A DNA stretch of 64,000 nt from Anniella stebbinsi (lineage: Eukaryota > Chordata > Lepidosauria > Squamata > Anniellidae): NCBI GenBank assembly GCA_029215795.1, contig JARDYH010000007.1, forward strand, positions 23,571,763 through 23,635,762, written 5' to 3'. This document shows positions 45,860 through 57,710 of this stretch, one piece after another. The notes beneath the pieces are model-generated. The model did no database searches. It was not told the origin of the DNA and saw nothing but the letters and a program-made list of their open reading frames with translations. The translations under genes and the position numbers were made by a program. Numbering within the stretch: position 1 is the first letter of the stretch; each line of letters opens with the position of its first letter.

Positions 45860-46009
45860 GGCTAGATCTATACTACTGCTTTACAGCAGTATTGAAGTGC
45901 CCTGATAACTGTTGGGGCACAATCCACATTTCATATACTGCTTTCATAGTGTTGCATCATGCTTTTTATTCCACATTCATAATGATCTGACACAAGGTGT
46001 AGATCTGGC
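45860..46009. mobile_element. Short MITE related to 44473-44716, no clear duplication
   Basis: It begins GGCTAGATCTATACTACTGC and ends AAGGTGTAGATCTGGC. The inner 'aactgttggggcacaatcca' matches the family. Flanking bases do not match, so the ends are approximate. Confidence 0.55.
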
Positions 46010-46167
46010 TCTAATCCTTGTACTGCAGTTCTTCCTGAGCTATACCAGCAAGGTCGGCAGAATCACATGGTGATCCTCTTACTGGACTATACTATGTAGT
46101 GCAAGTGAAGGGTCACATGTTTAAATCCTCACACAGATATACATTTTCCGCACGTCAGGGTGAAAAG

Positions 46168-46426
46168 TTCTGCCAGGAGAGATTTGTCAACTTAACAGTC
46201 TTTCCGAATTTAAGAAAACCATGAAGACCAATCTCTTCCGGTAGGCCTACCCAGTCGAATTTTAAGATGTCTGGCTGTTATTTTAATAATGTATTAGTTT
46301 TATATGTTTTAATCAGTTTTATGTATTTTATAGTATTTTTGAATTCAGTGTTGTTCCCCGCCTCGATCCAGAGGAAGAGACGGGTAAGAAATAAATTGAT
46401 GATGATGATGATGATGATGATGATGT
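46168..46426 (+). mobile_element. L2-type LINE 3' end
   Basis: 'caacttaacagtctttccga', 'aataatgtattagttttata', 'ttccccgcctcgatccagag' and a (GAT)n tail. It is collinear with the reversed copy at 47806-48445. Confidence 0.72.
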
Positions 46427-47805
46427 GACTTTCCCCTTAGCTAATATTTTGGAAGGCATGGTTGGGCTATATTCATGTTAGTCTTTTGTGTGCAAGCCAA
46501 AGGCCATTAATAAAACCCATGACTTGGGCAAATTAATGAGAGGGAGGGGCCGGGTCTTTTGGATTTCATTAGGATCCTTTACCTTTTCATCCTTAATTTA
46601 GGCACTGAGCTTTAGCCCAGCTTTCCCCCTGACATGCCTGTTTTCTATGTGCCACATGGAGCCCCCACCACCACGGCTCCACATACCGTTAAAAAAACCA
46701 TAAAAATGGTGTCCAGAGCACTATAAAAGAACAAAAAGGTCAAATTTACTTTGTTTTCAAACTCGATTGTCCCTAAGAAAATACTGCATGCCGTGAATAG
46801 ATGTCCTTCCTTCTCACACGACCTTTGGCTGTAACCCCTTATCTTTTGAAGTCAAGCCAAATGTACCAACCAATCCCAGGACGTATTTTCAGAGTGCTAA
46901 CAAAAATGTTTAGCTGAGAATATGAAATCACAAAATGTATAGCTTTATCACATGAAACAGGTAGCTTTTCCAGGTCACCTTGTTCTTGGGATTAGTCTTG
47001 TATTTGCTGTTGCAATTAATGAAAAAAAAAGTTATTAAAAATGTTGCGGAGGGGAGAGTATTACTAAAGCGTGACTTGCTAAACAGGATCTGTTTGGCAT
47101 TCCTGCTCTGTAATTATGTACTTTGGGATGAGCAGCTTAAAAAAAAAACTGCTGACTAATGCTGAATTTATAAAAGCTACATATTGAGTGCAATTATTTA
47201 AAAAAGTTAGAAGCAACCAATGTTGGGTCTATGCTCTAACGTTAATATTCTATTCCCATTTTTTTTTAAGCTGATCCATTGGAGGAATGGATCTCTTTTA
47301 TACAGCTAGAATGATGGCATCTGAATCAAATGAATAAAAAAGCATCATTAAACATTTAGCTGGGTTTGTACTGAGGAATAATAAGATCCAGGTAGAGAAG
47401 GAACCTATGGAAACCACTTCATATTAGTCGTAAGCCAGCTCTCCTAGTCTTATTTCAGAAGCATTAAGATTTGGTATTCATAGGCAATAAAAAAACAACT
47501 TAGCTACCCTAAAAACAACCACTGAAATTCTATTCAGATATTCAACTGAAATGAACATCTGATTGGCATCATCCCTGTTGGTTCAGCTCTCACCTCACAC
47601 ATTCAAAGGCCTCATGTGCCTGATGTGTATGTGCATAGTATCCCATATTCATAATCGATACCCCCAATTTATCCAGAGTTATGGATTGTGCATGTAAGAG
47701 GATATGTACACAAGCACTGTGCAAATGGGAGCCTTGAACATGTGGAGGTCAGGGGCAGTGAGAACTGGATCATGGGTTCATTTCTTTACAGATGAATACA
47801 TGATC

Positions 47806-48445
47806 AATAATAATAATAATAATAATTCTTATCCGCTTCTCCCTCTGGATCGAGGTGGGGTACAACACCAAATACAAAACACCATAAAATACATATAACT
47901 GATTAAAATCATATAAAACTAATACATTACTAAAAGACATCTTAAAATTCAATTGGGTAGGCCTGCCAGAAGAGATCAGTCTTTATGGCTTTCTTAAATT
48001 CTGGGAGACTGTTAAGTTGATGAATCTCTCCCAGCAGGGCATTCCACAGTCTGAGAATGGCAGAAGAGAAGGTCCACTGGGTAACGGTTGTCAGCCTAGT
48101 TTTCGCTGACTGGGGTAAATTCTGCCCAGAGGACCTGAGTGTGTGGGGCGGATTGTATAGGAGAAGACGATCCCACAGGTAACTTGGACCCAAACCATGT
48201 AGGGCTTTAAAGGTAATAACCAACGCTTTATACTTCACCCGGAAACTAATTGGCAGCCAGTGAAGTGATTCTAAAGCTGGTGTAATATGGTCCCCCCTTG
48301 GTGTACTGGTGACCAACCTGGCTGCCATATTTTGAACTAGTTGAAGTTTGTGGACTAGGCACAAAGGTAGCCCTATGTACAGCGCATTGCAGAAGTCAAG
48401 CCTTGAAGTTACCAGCACATGCGCTATCATCAAGGCTTGAGACAT
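47806..48445 (-). pseudogene. L2-type LINE ORF2 C-terminal end and 3' tail
   Basis: An open minus frame at 48445-47942 reads LVTSRLDFCNALYIGLP, KLQLVQNMAARLVTST, ALESLHWLPISFRVKYKAL, LRLWNALLGEIHQLNSLPEF. This is the C-terminal part of an L2-like reverse transcriptase polyprotein. A 3' tail ending (ATT)n follows to 47806. The copy is 5'-truncated with no frameshift across 167 codons, so it is relatively young. The RT core is missing. Confidence 0.8.
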
Positions 48446-49350
48446 CAGAATTCTTGGAGTATTGTGACACTTCAGTTATGGCCAATTCATAAGGAAGTAT
48501 AATCATGCAAATGCTATCGGAAACCATTTCTCATAGTGGTCACCTCCACATTGAACATGGCAGCTTGCTGTGCAGACAAAGGCATTTTTCTTTCTGCCAC
48601 TGCAAACTTCCCATGGAAAAGGTTTCCAGTAGGTCAAAGAAAATCCCTTTTGAGATAGTAAGATACTGCACAAACAGCTTGCTGCTGTATGGAAGCGTCA
48701 CTGAATGGAAGAATTTAAAATGTCCTGCCCCCAATAGTCATTTTGTGTATACCAGCTGCCCTGTTGCAAATTGGCCTTAGGAAAGCTTCTGAATATTGCC
48801 TGGGAGAACATGCATTAAGCACAACTGTGAACATGGCCAATGGCACTACCAAACACACAGAGGGATTCAGAGGGATCTCCAGAAGTGAGGCTGAGATAGT
48901 CAAGTCACCATCACAGAAACGAATACGTGAATTGGACCTCAGTTTTCCTGTCACTAAAATGGGAAAGCAACCAACTGATTGTTGTGAAACTAAATGAGGT
49001 AACACCATTCAAAGTTTTGGAATACCCTTAAGCACATGTATCTCTTCACATGAACACAGTCTTCCTAATTTGTTCCATCCTCTGGGATATCTCTGTACAA
49101 GTGATAGAAACATAGAGCTATTACTACCATTCAACTAGATAGAGAAGTCCCTGATCTTATGGATCTCCATGTGCTCTTCTGATTCCCCCATGTATCCACC
49201 AGCACTAATGGATTGGGACTTACAGAAAACCAAATACTGATGGTTTTAAAAATGCCCTTTTCATTTGGGAAATCTATAACATGCAGCCATCATCAAAGCC
49301 ATGACTGTAAAAGACCTCAACAATAAGCACTTAATCTAAGAACTATGTAA

Positions 49351-49391
49351 AGAGAGAGAGAGAGAGGGAGGGAGGGAGAGAGAGAAAGAAA
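49351..49391. repeat. GA-rich microsatellite next to a donor
   Basis: (GA)n with GGGA interruptions, reading CT-rich in the gene's sense. It begins 14 bases inside the intron after the donor of the exon at 49406. Confidence 0.93.
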
Positions 49392-49405
49392 GTTCCCTTA
49401 CATAC

Positions 49406-49688
49406 ATTTCTTGCGACGTCCACAAAAGTGCTGCTTTTGAAACCTTCCGTGATGATAATCATGAGCTTGAACGTGAAACTTGTGGGCAGTGTGATTTCTG
49501 TGATGGCCAGGGGGAAAGTGGTGGGGATTTGGATCTACTTTGTACCGGTGAACCTTCTCTTCAGCTGTCCGTTTGTACAATACGTGAGGGTGGTGTCCAG
49601 CGGGTGGCATGTAGTGGTGTTCCTGCGCTAGGTGTTGAGGTAATGGAGATATAAGGAAGTCATTCTCCTGTGTCCTTATCAAACCTGA
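49406..49688 (-). CDS. ADAMTS18: ADAMTS18 exon: end of prodomain with cysteine switch
   Basis: This is the most upstream exon seen, about 94 codons. It begins SGLIRTQENDFLIS and ends QHFCGRRKK, where the single cysteine is the likely cysteine-switch residue holding the zymogen inactive. HPHVLYKRTAEEK is a strongly conserved block of the ADAMTS18 prodomain. The second half is rich in histidine (PNPHHFPPGHHRNHTAH, then HDYHHGR) and carries an N-glycosylation sequon, NHT. The acceptor is placed after TTTAG at 49689; another AG lies 4 bases inside at 49685. The donor is AAAT|GTATGT, which gives the phase needed to make a Tyr codon with the next exon. A second GT (GTAAGG) lies 4 bases on. Confidence 0.9.
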
Positions 49689-51033
49689 CTAAAGAGATAA
49701 ATATAAAGAAAAATGCAGGTTATACATATGTTCACTAGGCAAGTGTTTCTCAAATGCAGCCCACAAGGGTTGATAGAGTAGGTCACCAAGGTATTAGGTT
49801 GCTCATTGACTTGTGTGGGATTTGACTATGCTGTGGCCACCACCTGCTATCCATGGGCAGTTGCTGGAACTCAGCCAACCCATTGGACCCCATCACTGCA
49901 GATACTTGACCTACCCACCTGTTCCCTCAGCCCAAGGTGTGTTTTTCACTGCTCTAGATGGGCCCTTTGGCAAAGCCCTTCCTCTGGGCATCCCACTACT
50001 CATTCATTCCCTTGACCACATACTTGTTTCCCCAGCCATGGACTTGTCTGGATGAGTCTGGGAAGCTGCCTGCCATTTTAAATTTCCCACAACACCCAGG
50101 AGTGTTGTGGAAAATTAAAGTGGCAGTCAGATTCCACATGGGTGGGGCACCAAGCTAGCTCACGGGGGTACGAATTTAAGTAAGAGGGACCATAGACACT
50201 TTGCCAGGAGCCCCCCAACCAGAAGCTGTTACATATCCTCACCTTCTAAAGCCATAGACAATTGCATTAGGCAATACTAAATTCTACTGGGAGTTTCTCA
50301 AATGACCCAACTGGGTTTGTCTTCTCCACTTTTGCAACTGAAGGCTTGGTGGGTACACCTAGACATTGCTCAGAAGACTCCAAGAAAGGTAGCAGTTGTG
50401 TTTCCTGTTTCACCGCGATCATCATCAAAACTCATTCAGATAAGCTGGGAATTTCAGGAAGATGTCAAGACGGAAGATCATCAAAACCGCCAGGTTCAAA
50501 TCAAGATACTGCGAGAGCAATTGGCCATAGCTTAATGATGATCCCAGAGTCAGGCACTATTTAGTGATTCTTCAGTACTTTAAAAGCAGCTGGATTTAGA
50601 TGTGATAGGAAATCAGTGAGTAATAGCACCTATTCCACCTGTTCCACAGAACCAGGGCAGCTTGAAATAACTTAGCACATGCCAATATACATACATAAAC
50701 ACATAACTACTAATAAAATATCCATTGACACATGCTTAATTTTTCATTGAGATCAGGGGCACTTGAGTACACAGTTCAGCATGCTGATTGCAATGCAACA
50801 TTATGCACTCCATATTTTCTTCAGCTGATGCTCAAAATCTGCCACTTTTGGAGTGTGTGCGCACACTTCTACTGAGATCTTGTGGAAGCTCCCAAAGAGA
50901 TGGATGCTTAGGGTATGAGCCTATAAACTAGGACAGCTACTAGCTAATTTCCCTGCTCCCTTCTGCATTCCTCTCTGCAAAGAAGAACCAGTGCATGTAT
51001 TCATAGCAGCTTTAAGAGGTAGAGATCCTTTCA

Positions 51034-51044
51034 GGTACAATAAT
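51034..51044. repeat. LINE target-site duplication, left copy
   Basis: GGTACAATAAT directly beside the 3' tail of the LINE. An identical copy stands at 57711-57721. Confidence 0.88.
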
Positions 51045-51101
51045 CAACAACAATCTTTATTGACAGTCAACAGACCATTCTCCAAGGTGAAAACATGCTG
51101 A

Positions 51102-51209
51102 TTAATCAGTATACAGTATACATATCAGTGTACATATCTTATTGGGAAAGATTGCAGTCAAACAGCCATTTTGAGGTCTGCAATGGCTATGGGGCAGTAT
51201 ATAAGTGTA

Positions 51210-51247
<38 letters not shown>

Positions 51248-54200
51248 AGATAACAAGGTAGATAAATTTTGATACTTGTATAGTGACATACTTATTATTG
51301 CCCTGTAGGAGACTAATCGTCATAGACTCCATAGAGCGACCGGGGAGACCCTGTGTAATTGGTCGTAGTAAAACATTTCTGATCTCGCTATAGAAGTTAC
51401 AGCAAAATAGGACATGTACAATTGACTCAACCTCGGTATTATTACACGGGCAGCATCTATTTTCCACTGGTATTTTTTTATATCTTCCCTCGAGCAGTTT
51501 GGAGGACAGAGCGCTGAACCTAGCCAAAGTGAATGGCTAACTTTGGGACAGTTAGCCATTCCAGGTATGCCATTTCACCTTTACCAGCATAATCTGGCAG
51601 ACCCAGCGTCGCAGGGGAACATGAGCCTCGGGCAGCTCCCCGAAGCTCCTGGAGATCTATATCGACCAATCTCTGTTTGATAATCCATTTGGCACTTCCC
51701 AGGTCTAAAAAGAATAGATGAGGGAGGGAAATCCCGAGCATGGTGACCCTCCGGACCATTGCTTTGGTCCAGGGGGATTCAAAAGAGTCCAGCAAAACCT
51801 GGGATGCCAGAGAGTTAGGGGTAAGGGCATGATACTGGCGGATCCAGAATTGTAGAGTGAGATTCCAAGCTAGGCATTTCAGAGATCTTAGACCAGCCTC
51901 CAGGTTAAGTGCGGGACCAGACTCACACCTTGTGGCACCCAATATTAGCCTTAGGAATAGAGACTGGGCACCCTCAAAGGAATCCTTTGACAATGGAAAC
52001 CAGACAGGGCCCCCAAACAAGATCTGTGAAACCAATTTGGCTTTATGTACCCTGATAATGGCTGGCACAAATTTACCCCCTTTTAAGTAAAAGTATCGGG
52101 AAAGTGCCCCCACTATTTGTTCAGCTTTGGCCTTGGCATATTTACCATGTACATTCCATTTTAGGTTTTCTTGAAACCAGATACCCAAGTATTTGTAAGC
52201 ATCCACTTGGTCTATTCTATCACCCCCCATAGACCAAGAGAACCTCACTTTGCTCTTGGCGAAAACCAGCACTTTTGATTTTTGGAAATTGATTGTTTGT
52301 TTTTGTCACAGTATTCCACAAAGCCATTTAAAAGTCTCTTAAGACCCAAATGGTATGCAGTACCGTGTCATCTGCATAAAGAAGGATACTCACTATCAGT
52401 GGGCCAATCTTGGGGGGGATGAGATTGTATCGAAGCCAGTGAGGCTGGAACGTCAGCCAGATACAAGTTAAATAAAATAGGAGCTAAAACACATCCTTGT
52501 CTGACACCCCGAGAGGAAGTAAATTTGTTAGTAAGGTGTCCCAGTATACTACACTGGACCTGAGCAGATGTATTATGGTATAGAGACGGTATCAGAAATA
52601 ATCTATGTTCAATGGATAACTGTTCCAGTTTACTCCAAAAGAGGGGGCGTGAAATGGAATCGAATGCAGATTTTAAATAAATGAAGGCTGTAAATAGTTT
52701 GCCTCCTTTTGGTGCTGTATATTTGTAGGCCAGATGGGTCAGAACCAAACAATGGTCATTGGTAGAGCAGCTAGCTTTAAACCTGATCTGTTCGCTACCC
52801 AAAATATCCTTGTCCTGGATCCATTCATTCAGTTTGATCCTCAGAGAACTGGCATAAAGCTTCCCAATTATGGACAGAAGACTTATAGGCCTATAGCTAT
52901 GTGGATCATTCTTGGGACCCTTTTTACAGATTGGAAAAACAAAAGCCCTCCACCTAGCCATGGGGACTTGACCATTTTTATTTATTGTGGTAAAACGGGA
53001 GGCTAGTAGTAGCGTCCACCAGCGAATATTACTTTTCAACTTCTCTGGGGGGATCCCATCTGGACCCAGGGCTTTACCCAATTTTAGTTGAGTGATTAAC
53101 TCCGCTATTATAATGGGGTCAACATCAGGCCATTCAGGAGTATCCATAGGCAGTACGGGGGGCGAGTTTGTCATCTGGCCGTCACCAAGAACCTCACGAA
53201 AGTGATTTTCCTGGTTAGAAGCAGCTATGTAACATTCCAAGTTACCAATCCCAATGCTAAATGCACCTGACACTATTTGCCAAAAAGTTTTACTGTTGTT
53301 GGTGATCGAAGCCCCTATTAACAGTTGCCATGACTCATGTTCTGTCTTATTCTTTTTCCGTCACAGCAACTTCTTATAGTTTTTCTTTAGGTCGTGATAC
53401 AGGCCAGGGAATTGTTGCTCGTTGTTCTTTTGATAGAGACAATAGGTAGCCTGCAGCCTTCTCCTTAAATTAGCACACTCCTCATCAAACAATTTGTTGT
53501 GGGGGGGGATTTTGACCTTTTGAAGTGCTGCAGTTATTTTGGAGAAGAAAGTACAAGGTTTGCATCAACTCCTCAAAGGCTGAGATAATCAACTCCGGGG
53601 ATTTGGCTGCATGGATCTGATCTATGCTTTTTACGTAGTCGGGAGAGCAGGCCAGCTGGTTAAAGGCTTGTCCATTTAATTTTTTAAAAGCCTATAGTGA
53701 AAAACGGACTAGACAAGAGGGGATCTTGGGCTTCCAGCCAAATAGGCCCTGTGATAAACAGCTGGAGCTCTAGGGGTAGGTGGTCACTTTCCCAGCATTC
53801 AGCAACTCTGAGACTACATCCCGCGGCTTCTAGATATTTATGGACTATTATATAGTCAATCACACTGGAACCCATAGAGGAAATATAAGTAAACTCGCCC
53901 CATCTGGCACATCCATTCATGATGGCCATATCGTTTTTGTATACAAACTGGAGCAAAAATTGCCCTGCAAGATTTATAGTGGAGTCCTTGGAGTGATGAA
54001 GATTTACTTCAAATGAGCCTTTACTTATTGGAGAACTGACACAGCATATTGCCGGGTCTACCACATATGTACCTGATCTTGCAATTAAGTCTCCCGCCAA
54101 AATGGGGTATGCATGCAGATATTTGGCTGTTAGTTCTAGGAAAAAACACTCGGCTTTAAACCAGGTTGCCATGGTTGACGCGTTACAAGTTGAAGGCACA

Positions 54201-54818
54201 AAATATGCATTAAAGAGCAGAAGTGTCAACTTAGGGGCCCTCAGCTCCAAAATCAGGGCCTGTATTAGGGAGTCGCAGTTAGGTAGCTCAGTTATTCTAG
54301 CATCAAGAGAAGATTAAATTAAAAAGCAGAGCCCCTGACAGTCAAAAGCAGAGCCCCTGAAGACAAAGCCCCTTGCCTTTGTTAGACAGTGCAAGGAGAC
54401 AAAATGATAAAAACCCATTCACACGAATAGTATCACGACACCAGGTCTCTTGGAGAAGGACAATGTCAAACTCAGCCAGGTAATCAAGGGTATTTTGGGA
54501 CCTGTACTTTGAGCCCCACCCCGTGATGTTCCAGGATAAAAATTTTAGGGGGAAATTTGTCTCCCTATTCTTTAGTCAGTCCAGCTCTGCAAATATATCC
54601 AGGTGTCCTTCCGTGTTGTCCAAAACACATCCATTAGAGGGTTTTATTGTGGGACTCAGTTTCCCTTTGGGAATCCCACCTGTTTTGGGGGGGGGGGGAC
54701 ATAGGAAGTTCCAAATTTGCTGAGTGGCCTTATTAGTGTTAGTAAAACTTAAATTGTTCTGACTATTCTCAGTTTTATTGAGCTTAAAGAACTCAGGTAT
54801 AATCCCCCGGTTACCCAT
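51102..54818 (-). pseudogene. LINE ORF2: endonuclease and reverse transcriptase (broken)
   Basis: Starting near MGNRGIIPEF (54818), the frame passes a TGA at about 54576 and reads SWNITGWGSK and IVLLQETWC, the N-terminal APE endonuclease motifs. After a frameshift, 54250-53684 gives NAYFVPSTC, ILAGDLIARSG and ESDHLPLEL (SDH catalytic motif). The RT occupies 53273-52368: GKALGPDGIP, YRPISLLSIIGKLYA, LKSAFDSI, GVRQGCVLAPILFNLYL; the YADD box is at 52367-52378 in another frame. The thumb and C-terminal part is 52272-51520, and RCCPCNNTEVESIVHVLFCC (51460-51405) is a CCHC zinc-knuckle. Several frameshifts make it inactive. Confidence 0.8.
51209..51245. repeat. (AAT)n microsatellite inside the LINE 3' region
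   Basis: About twelve AAT units. They follow 'ggctatggggcagtatataa', which is also the end of L2-like tails elsewhere in the window (39340), so this may be a small nested LINE tail in + orientation or a shared 3' feature. Confidence 0.8.
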
Positions 54819-54946
54819 TCTGCCAGAATTGGTGTTTGGGGCAGCATTACGTATTAATTACTATGATCTTAGGGCTCAGGGCTGGTTCTCCTTTCTGATG
54901 GAGTGGCTGCTGATCATGCCTCAGCAGGCCTTCATAACATTCATGT

Positions 54947-56827
54947 CTATGCACCGCCCGTTGTTGGATTCACCCCCAAATGGAGATCCAGGGACATAGA
55001 CCCTACTGTCATAGGCGAGCTATTGTTTTGTTGAAATTTAAATACCAGAAGTTCCCTAAGAACAGAGAGTCTGGTAAAAATCCCCTGCTTTTCTATAGCT
55101 GGAAGAACATCGTAGCTATCAATTAGCTTGAGTTTCTCAGGCGTGATATCTCCCCAGTCCAGGTTGTCAATGGCTGGTACAGAGTCCTTACTGTGATGGA
55201 GTTTAATGGGACCTGTGCTGTTTTGGGGTAAGTTAGAGGGGGAAACAGGGACATTGACAGATAAATTTAGATCTATCAAATTCCCAACTAGGGGTCATTG
55301 GATTCCCATTGGTAACGGAGGAGCCATGTCCTTAAAATACCTGCTAACCATCAGCCCATTCATCTGAAACTCCTCTCTGCATCCATAAATACATGCAACT
55401 ATGTTGGATGACACAAAGGTTACAATAGCGTGAGCAGAACTATAATTGTAGAAAACATATTCTACTTTCTGCATTGAGGTGAGACCAAGTTGTATTTGGG
55501 TTATATCGGCTATTACTGAAACAAAATGATCAATTCGCTCCCCTTGTGTCTGCTTGCCAATAGGTTTAGGATAATTTGAAAACACCAGGGTCTCTCTTGA
55601 AAGTTGCAACTGCCATGCTCTAACCCCTGCTTTAGGGGACCCTGTTTGGACAGGTTCGGTTGAATTGGGGGGCGTAAGGGTGCCCCTATCTGGAAATTGT
55701 AAAGGTTCCCAGGGATCCTGATTACTTCTGGCCATCATGGCAAGAGACTTTTGACATGAGGTGTTTAGCTCTTGTGACCGGCTTGCTCCATTTAGCATGT
55801 TCTCATAGATTTTATTATGTGGTCTCAGCGTCTTCTTCAAGTTGTTATTCTTGTCCACGTCCTCCAGCAATTTAAATAGTCTATCATAGTTCATTTTAGA
55901 TAATCTCCTTGATCTGAGCAGGGTTCTTGGGATTTTTGGTTTTATCGCCATATTCATTGAGGTTTTTGTTGCTTTGGATTTAGAGACCCTTTTGGGTCTA
56001 ACGGGATTATTACCCCTGTTAACAAGGACTTTAGTCTCAACATTTTCTAAGCTTACACCATTATCACTCTCTGTTGCATCCTTGGTTTTACTAGCCTTTC
56101 TAGTTTGTTTGGCTTTGAACAAGTTCCCTTTGTCTCTGCACAAGTGAGGAGAAGTCTCAAGATTATGCTCAGGAGTATTGGGCTCAGTCCCGCTTGGCTT
56201 GAGATGCATTTCCCCTTTAGATTTCCCTAGCGCAAAAGCTGTTCATGTAGTCAAGAAGTCTTTACTTTCTGACAGGAACCTCTTGATTGAAGAGATATCC
56301 TCAGCCCAATCCCCGAACAAGGTCTTAATCCTCTCATATTGGGAATTGAGCAGATGCTCCACAGCATACAGAAGGTAACTTTTATCTTCGTGGGGGGTTG
56401 AAAAAGTTTTTGAATAGTGGAAAAGCGGATCAAGATTCTTGCCCAGAATTGGGCTAGATGATGTATTGGGGCTATGACTGCTGCTTTGTGTTAATTCATC
56501 TGCACCGCTCATTTTTCTCTCCCCCACCTGTTCACTCTCTGCAGCTGCAAGCTCTACTGCCAGACTATTTCTGCGTTCCTCTGGGTTTTCATGATCCTCT
56601 GCCCTCACTAGACACTGGGGACCCAGGGACCAGTCAAGAACTAACTCACTGGATGACATAGCCTCTGGAGTGGGGTTGGGATGAAACCCAGGTTTGATGT
56701 GAAGGAAGTTTGTGATCTTTAATTGTTTGTTGGCCTTGACATAAACAGCCACATCCTCAGATATTGGAACCAAACCATGTTCTCTATAACAACCCCTTGC
56801 GAGACCCATAACGACTCTCTGTATCAT
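54947..56827 (-). pseudogene. LINE ORF1 (broken by two in-frame stops)
   Basis: One reading frame of about 627 codons runs from ATG at 56827 (MIQRVVMGLARG) to TAG at 54947. Only two stops interrupt it: TGA at 56243-56245 and TGA at 55295-55297, both explainable as CGA to TGA. The N-terminal third is rich in Ser/Pro/Glu. The middle is basic (PRTLLRSRRLSKM near 55910) and could bind nucleic acid. Near the end, FVSVIADITQIQLGL and SSAHAIVTFVSS resemble an RRM-like fold, which is only a guess. ORF1 proteins of LINEs coat the RNA. No zinc knuckle is evident. Confidence 0.7.
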
Positions 56828-57591
56828 GCCCTAACCAGCTGACACCGAGTCCTTTATAATCCAGACTGTGCAAAACTTTCGCCGTGAATCCAAGATAAAT
56901 AACTCCTACCTGGGCACGATTATCTACAGCAGGAGAACAGCACAGGGGCTCCGTTGAATCGATCCTACTTGTCTTGAAGTGCAACTGTTTTGAGTAATCC
57001 GGCATAGGAGGAGGCGAGACCAATTAACCTCCGTCAGGGAAATTAACGGCTGTGATCTTGGTGCAAGTCCGGCACCTGACTTCTAATTAGACTAGTCAGG
57101 GTGGACAATCTGCCAATTTTCCCATTCACTCCTCTTTGCTTTACTTGGCTTGACTTCAGCCTTTCCAATTTACTTGCCACGTTCTTTGTTTCTTATAAGT
57201 AAAAAAAAGGACTTATTTTTCTTTTCTTTTCTCTGTTTGTTTGTTTCTTCTTTCCTTCCCTTTCTTTCTTTTCCTACTTCCTCAGTGCACTCCCTAGGAT
57301 GGTTTTAGTAGGCAAGTGACTCCAAAAAACGACATTCACTCAAACTGAAGGTTCTCTTCACTCATTTCTCAACTTATCAGAACAGCCCGATATCAAAGTT
57401 CAGGGTTAGCTGATTAAGACAGTCTAAAGATAAGTTATAAACCACAGCTTTTACAAATTGAGAGTTTGGGATAGCTTAAATGGTTTAAAATTAGTTTTAA
57501 AATCCTTTAAACTCCTTTAACAGTTGTATAGCTGCTATCCTGTGTCCTCCTCACTCGGGTCAGAGAAAGAGCAAGGCAGAGGACCAGTTCT

Positions 57592-57617
57592 TCAGTCAGT
57601 CAGTCAGTCAGTCAGTC
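57592..57617. repeat. (CAGT)n microsatellite in LINE 5' region
   Basis: Six and a half CAGT units within the presumed 5' untranslated part of the LINE. Confidence 0.9.
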
Positions 57618-57710
57618 CCAAGGAAGCCAGGTTCAGGAGGCTGCACCCAAAAAAATTGAATCAGCTAGACGTGGATGCAGGGAGCCAGGCACAGGTGGGC
57701 ACAGAAGATC

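Larger units (their letters stand above)
43211..49405 (-). other. ADAMTS18 intron between prodomain and furin-site exons
   Basis: A 6195-bp GT-AG intron. Contents: MITE 44473-44716, a related short element at about 45860-46009, SINE 45421-45592, L2 3' ends 46168-46426 and 47806-48445, GA-rich microsatellite 49351-49391. The interval 46440-47700 is A/T-rich and shows no repeat. Confidence 0.85.
13143..49688 (-). other. ADAMTS18: ADAMTS18 gene body, partial (13 internal exons)
   Basis: Thirteen exons on the minus strand join into one 2043-bp open frame (681 codons) that follows the ADAMTS18 domain order: prodomain end, furin site, reprolysin protease, disintegrin-like, TSR1, cysteine-rich, spacer. 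ADAMTS18 is a secreted zinc metalloprotease of the extracellular matrix, closest to ADAMTS16. I chose 18 over 16 because of spacer and protease features recalled from the family (IPAGARSIEIQ, SSSYLAVR, SKAVLDACGVCKGDNSTC), which match 18 better. All introns are GT-AG and phases agree at each junction. The first exons (right) and the last exons (left) are outside the window. Transposons occupy most introns, and none interrupts an exon. Confidence 0.95.
51045..57710 (-). mobile_element. Near full-length two-ORF non-LTR retrotransposon (LINE)
   Basis: A 6666-bp element flanked by a perfect 11-bp direct repeat, GGTACAATAAT, at 51034-51044 and 57711-57721. In the transcript sense it has a 5' untranslated part of about 880 bp, ORF1 (56827 to 54947), ORF2 with APE-type endonuclease, reverse transcriptase and a C-terminal zinc-knuckle, and a short tail ending GATTGTTGTTG. 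Both ORFs are broken. It lies in the same orientation as ADAMTS18. I could not name the clade with confidence: the APE endonuclease excludes R2/R4-type elements, and the divergent RT (LKSAFDSI, GVRQGCVLAP, YADD) suggests the Ingi/Vingi or another I-related group rather than L1, L2 or CR1. Reverse transcriptases of this kind copy their own RNA at the nicked target. Confidence 0.88.

Noticed and set aside
51520..56827. Long minus-strand frames as host genes
   Set aside because: They carry endonuclease and RT motifs, are broken by stops and frameshifts, and lie inside one target-site duplication, so they are LINE ORFs.
57592..57617. CRISPR-like or satellite array
   Set aside because: It is a simple CAGT run without spacers.
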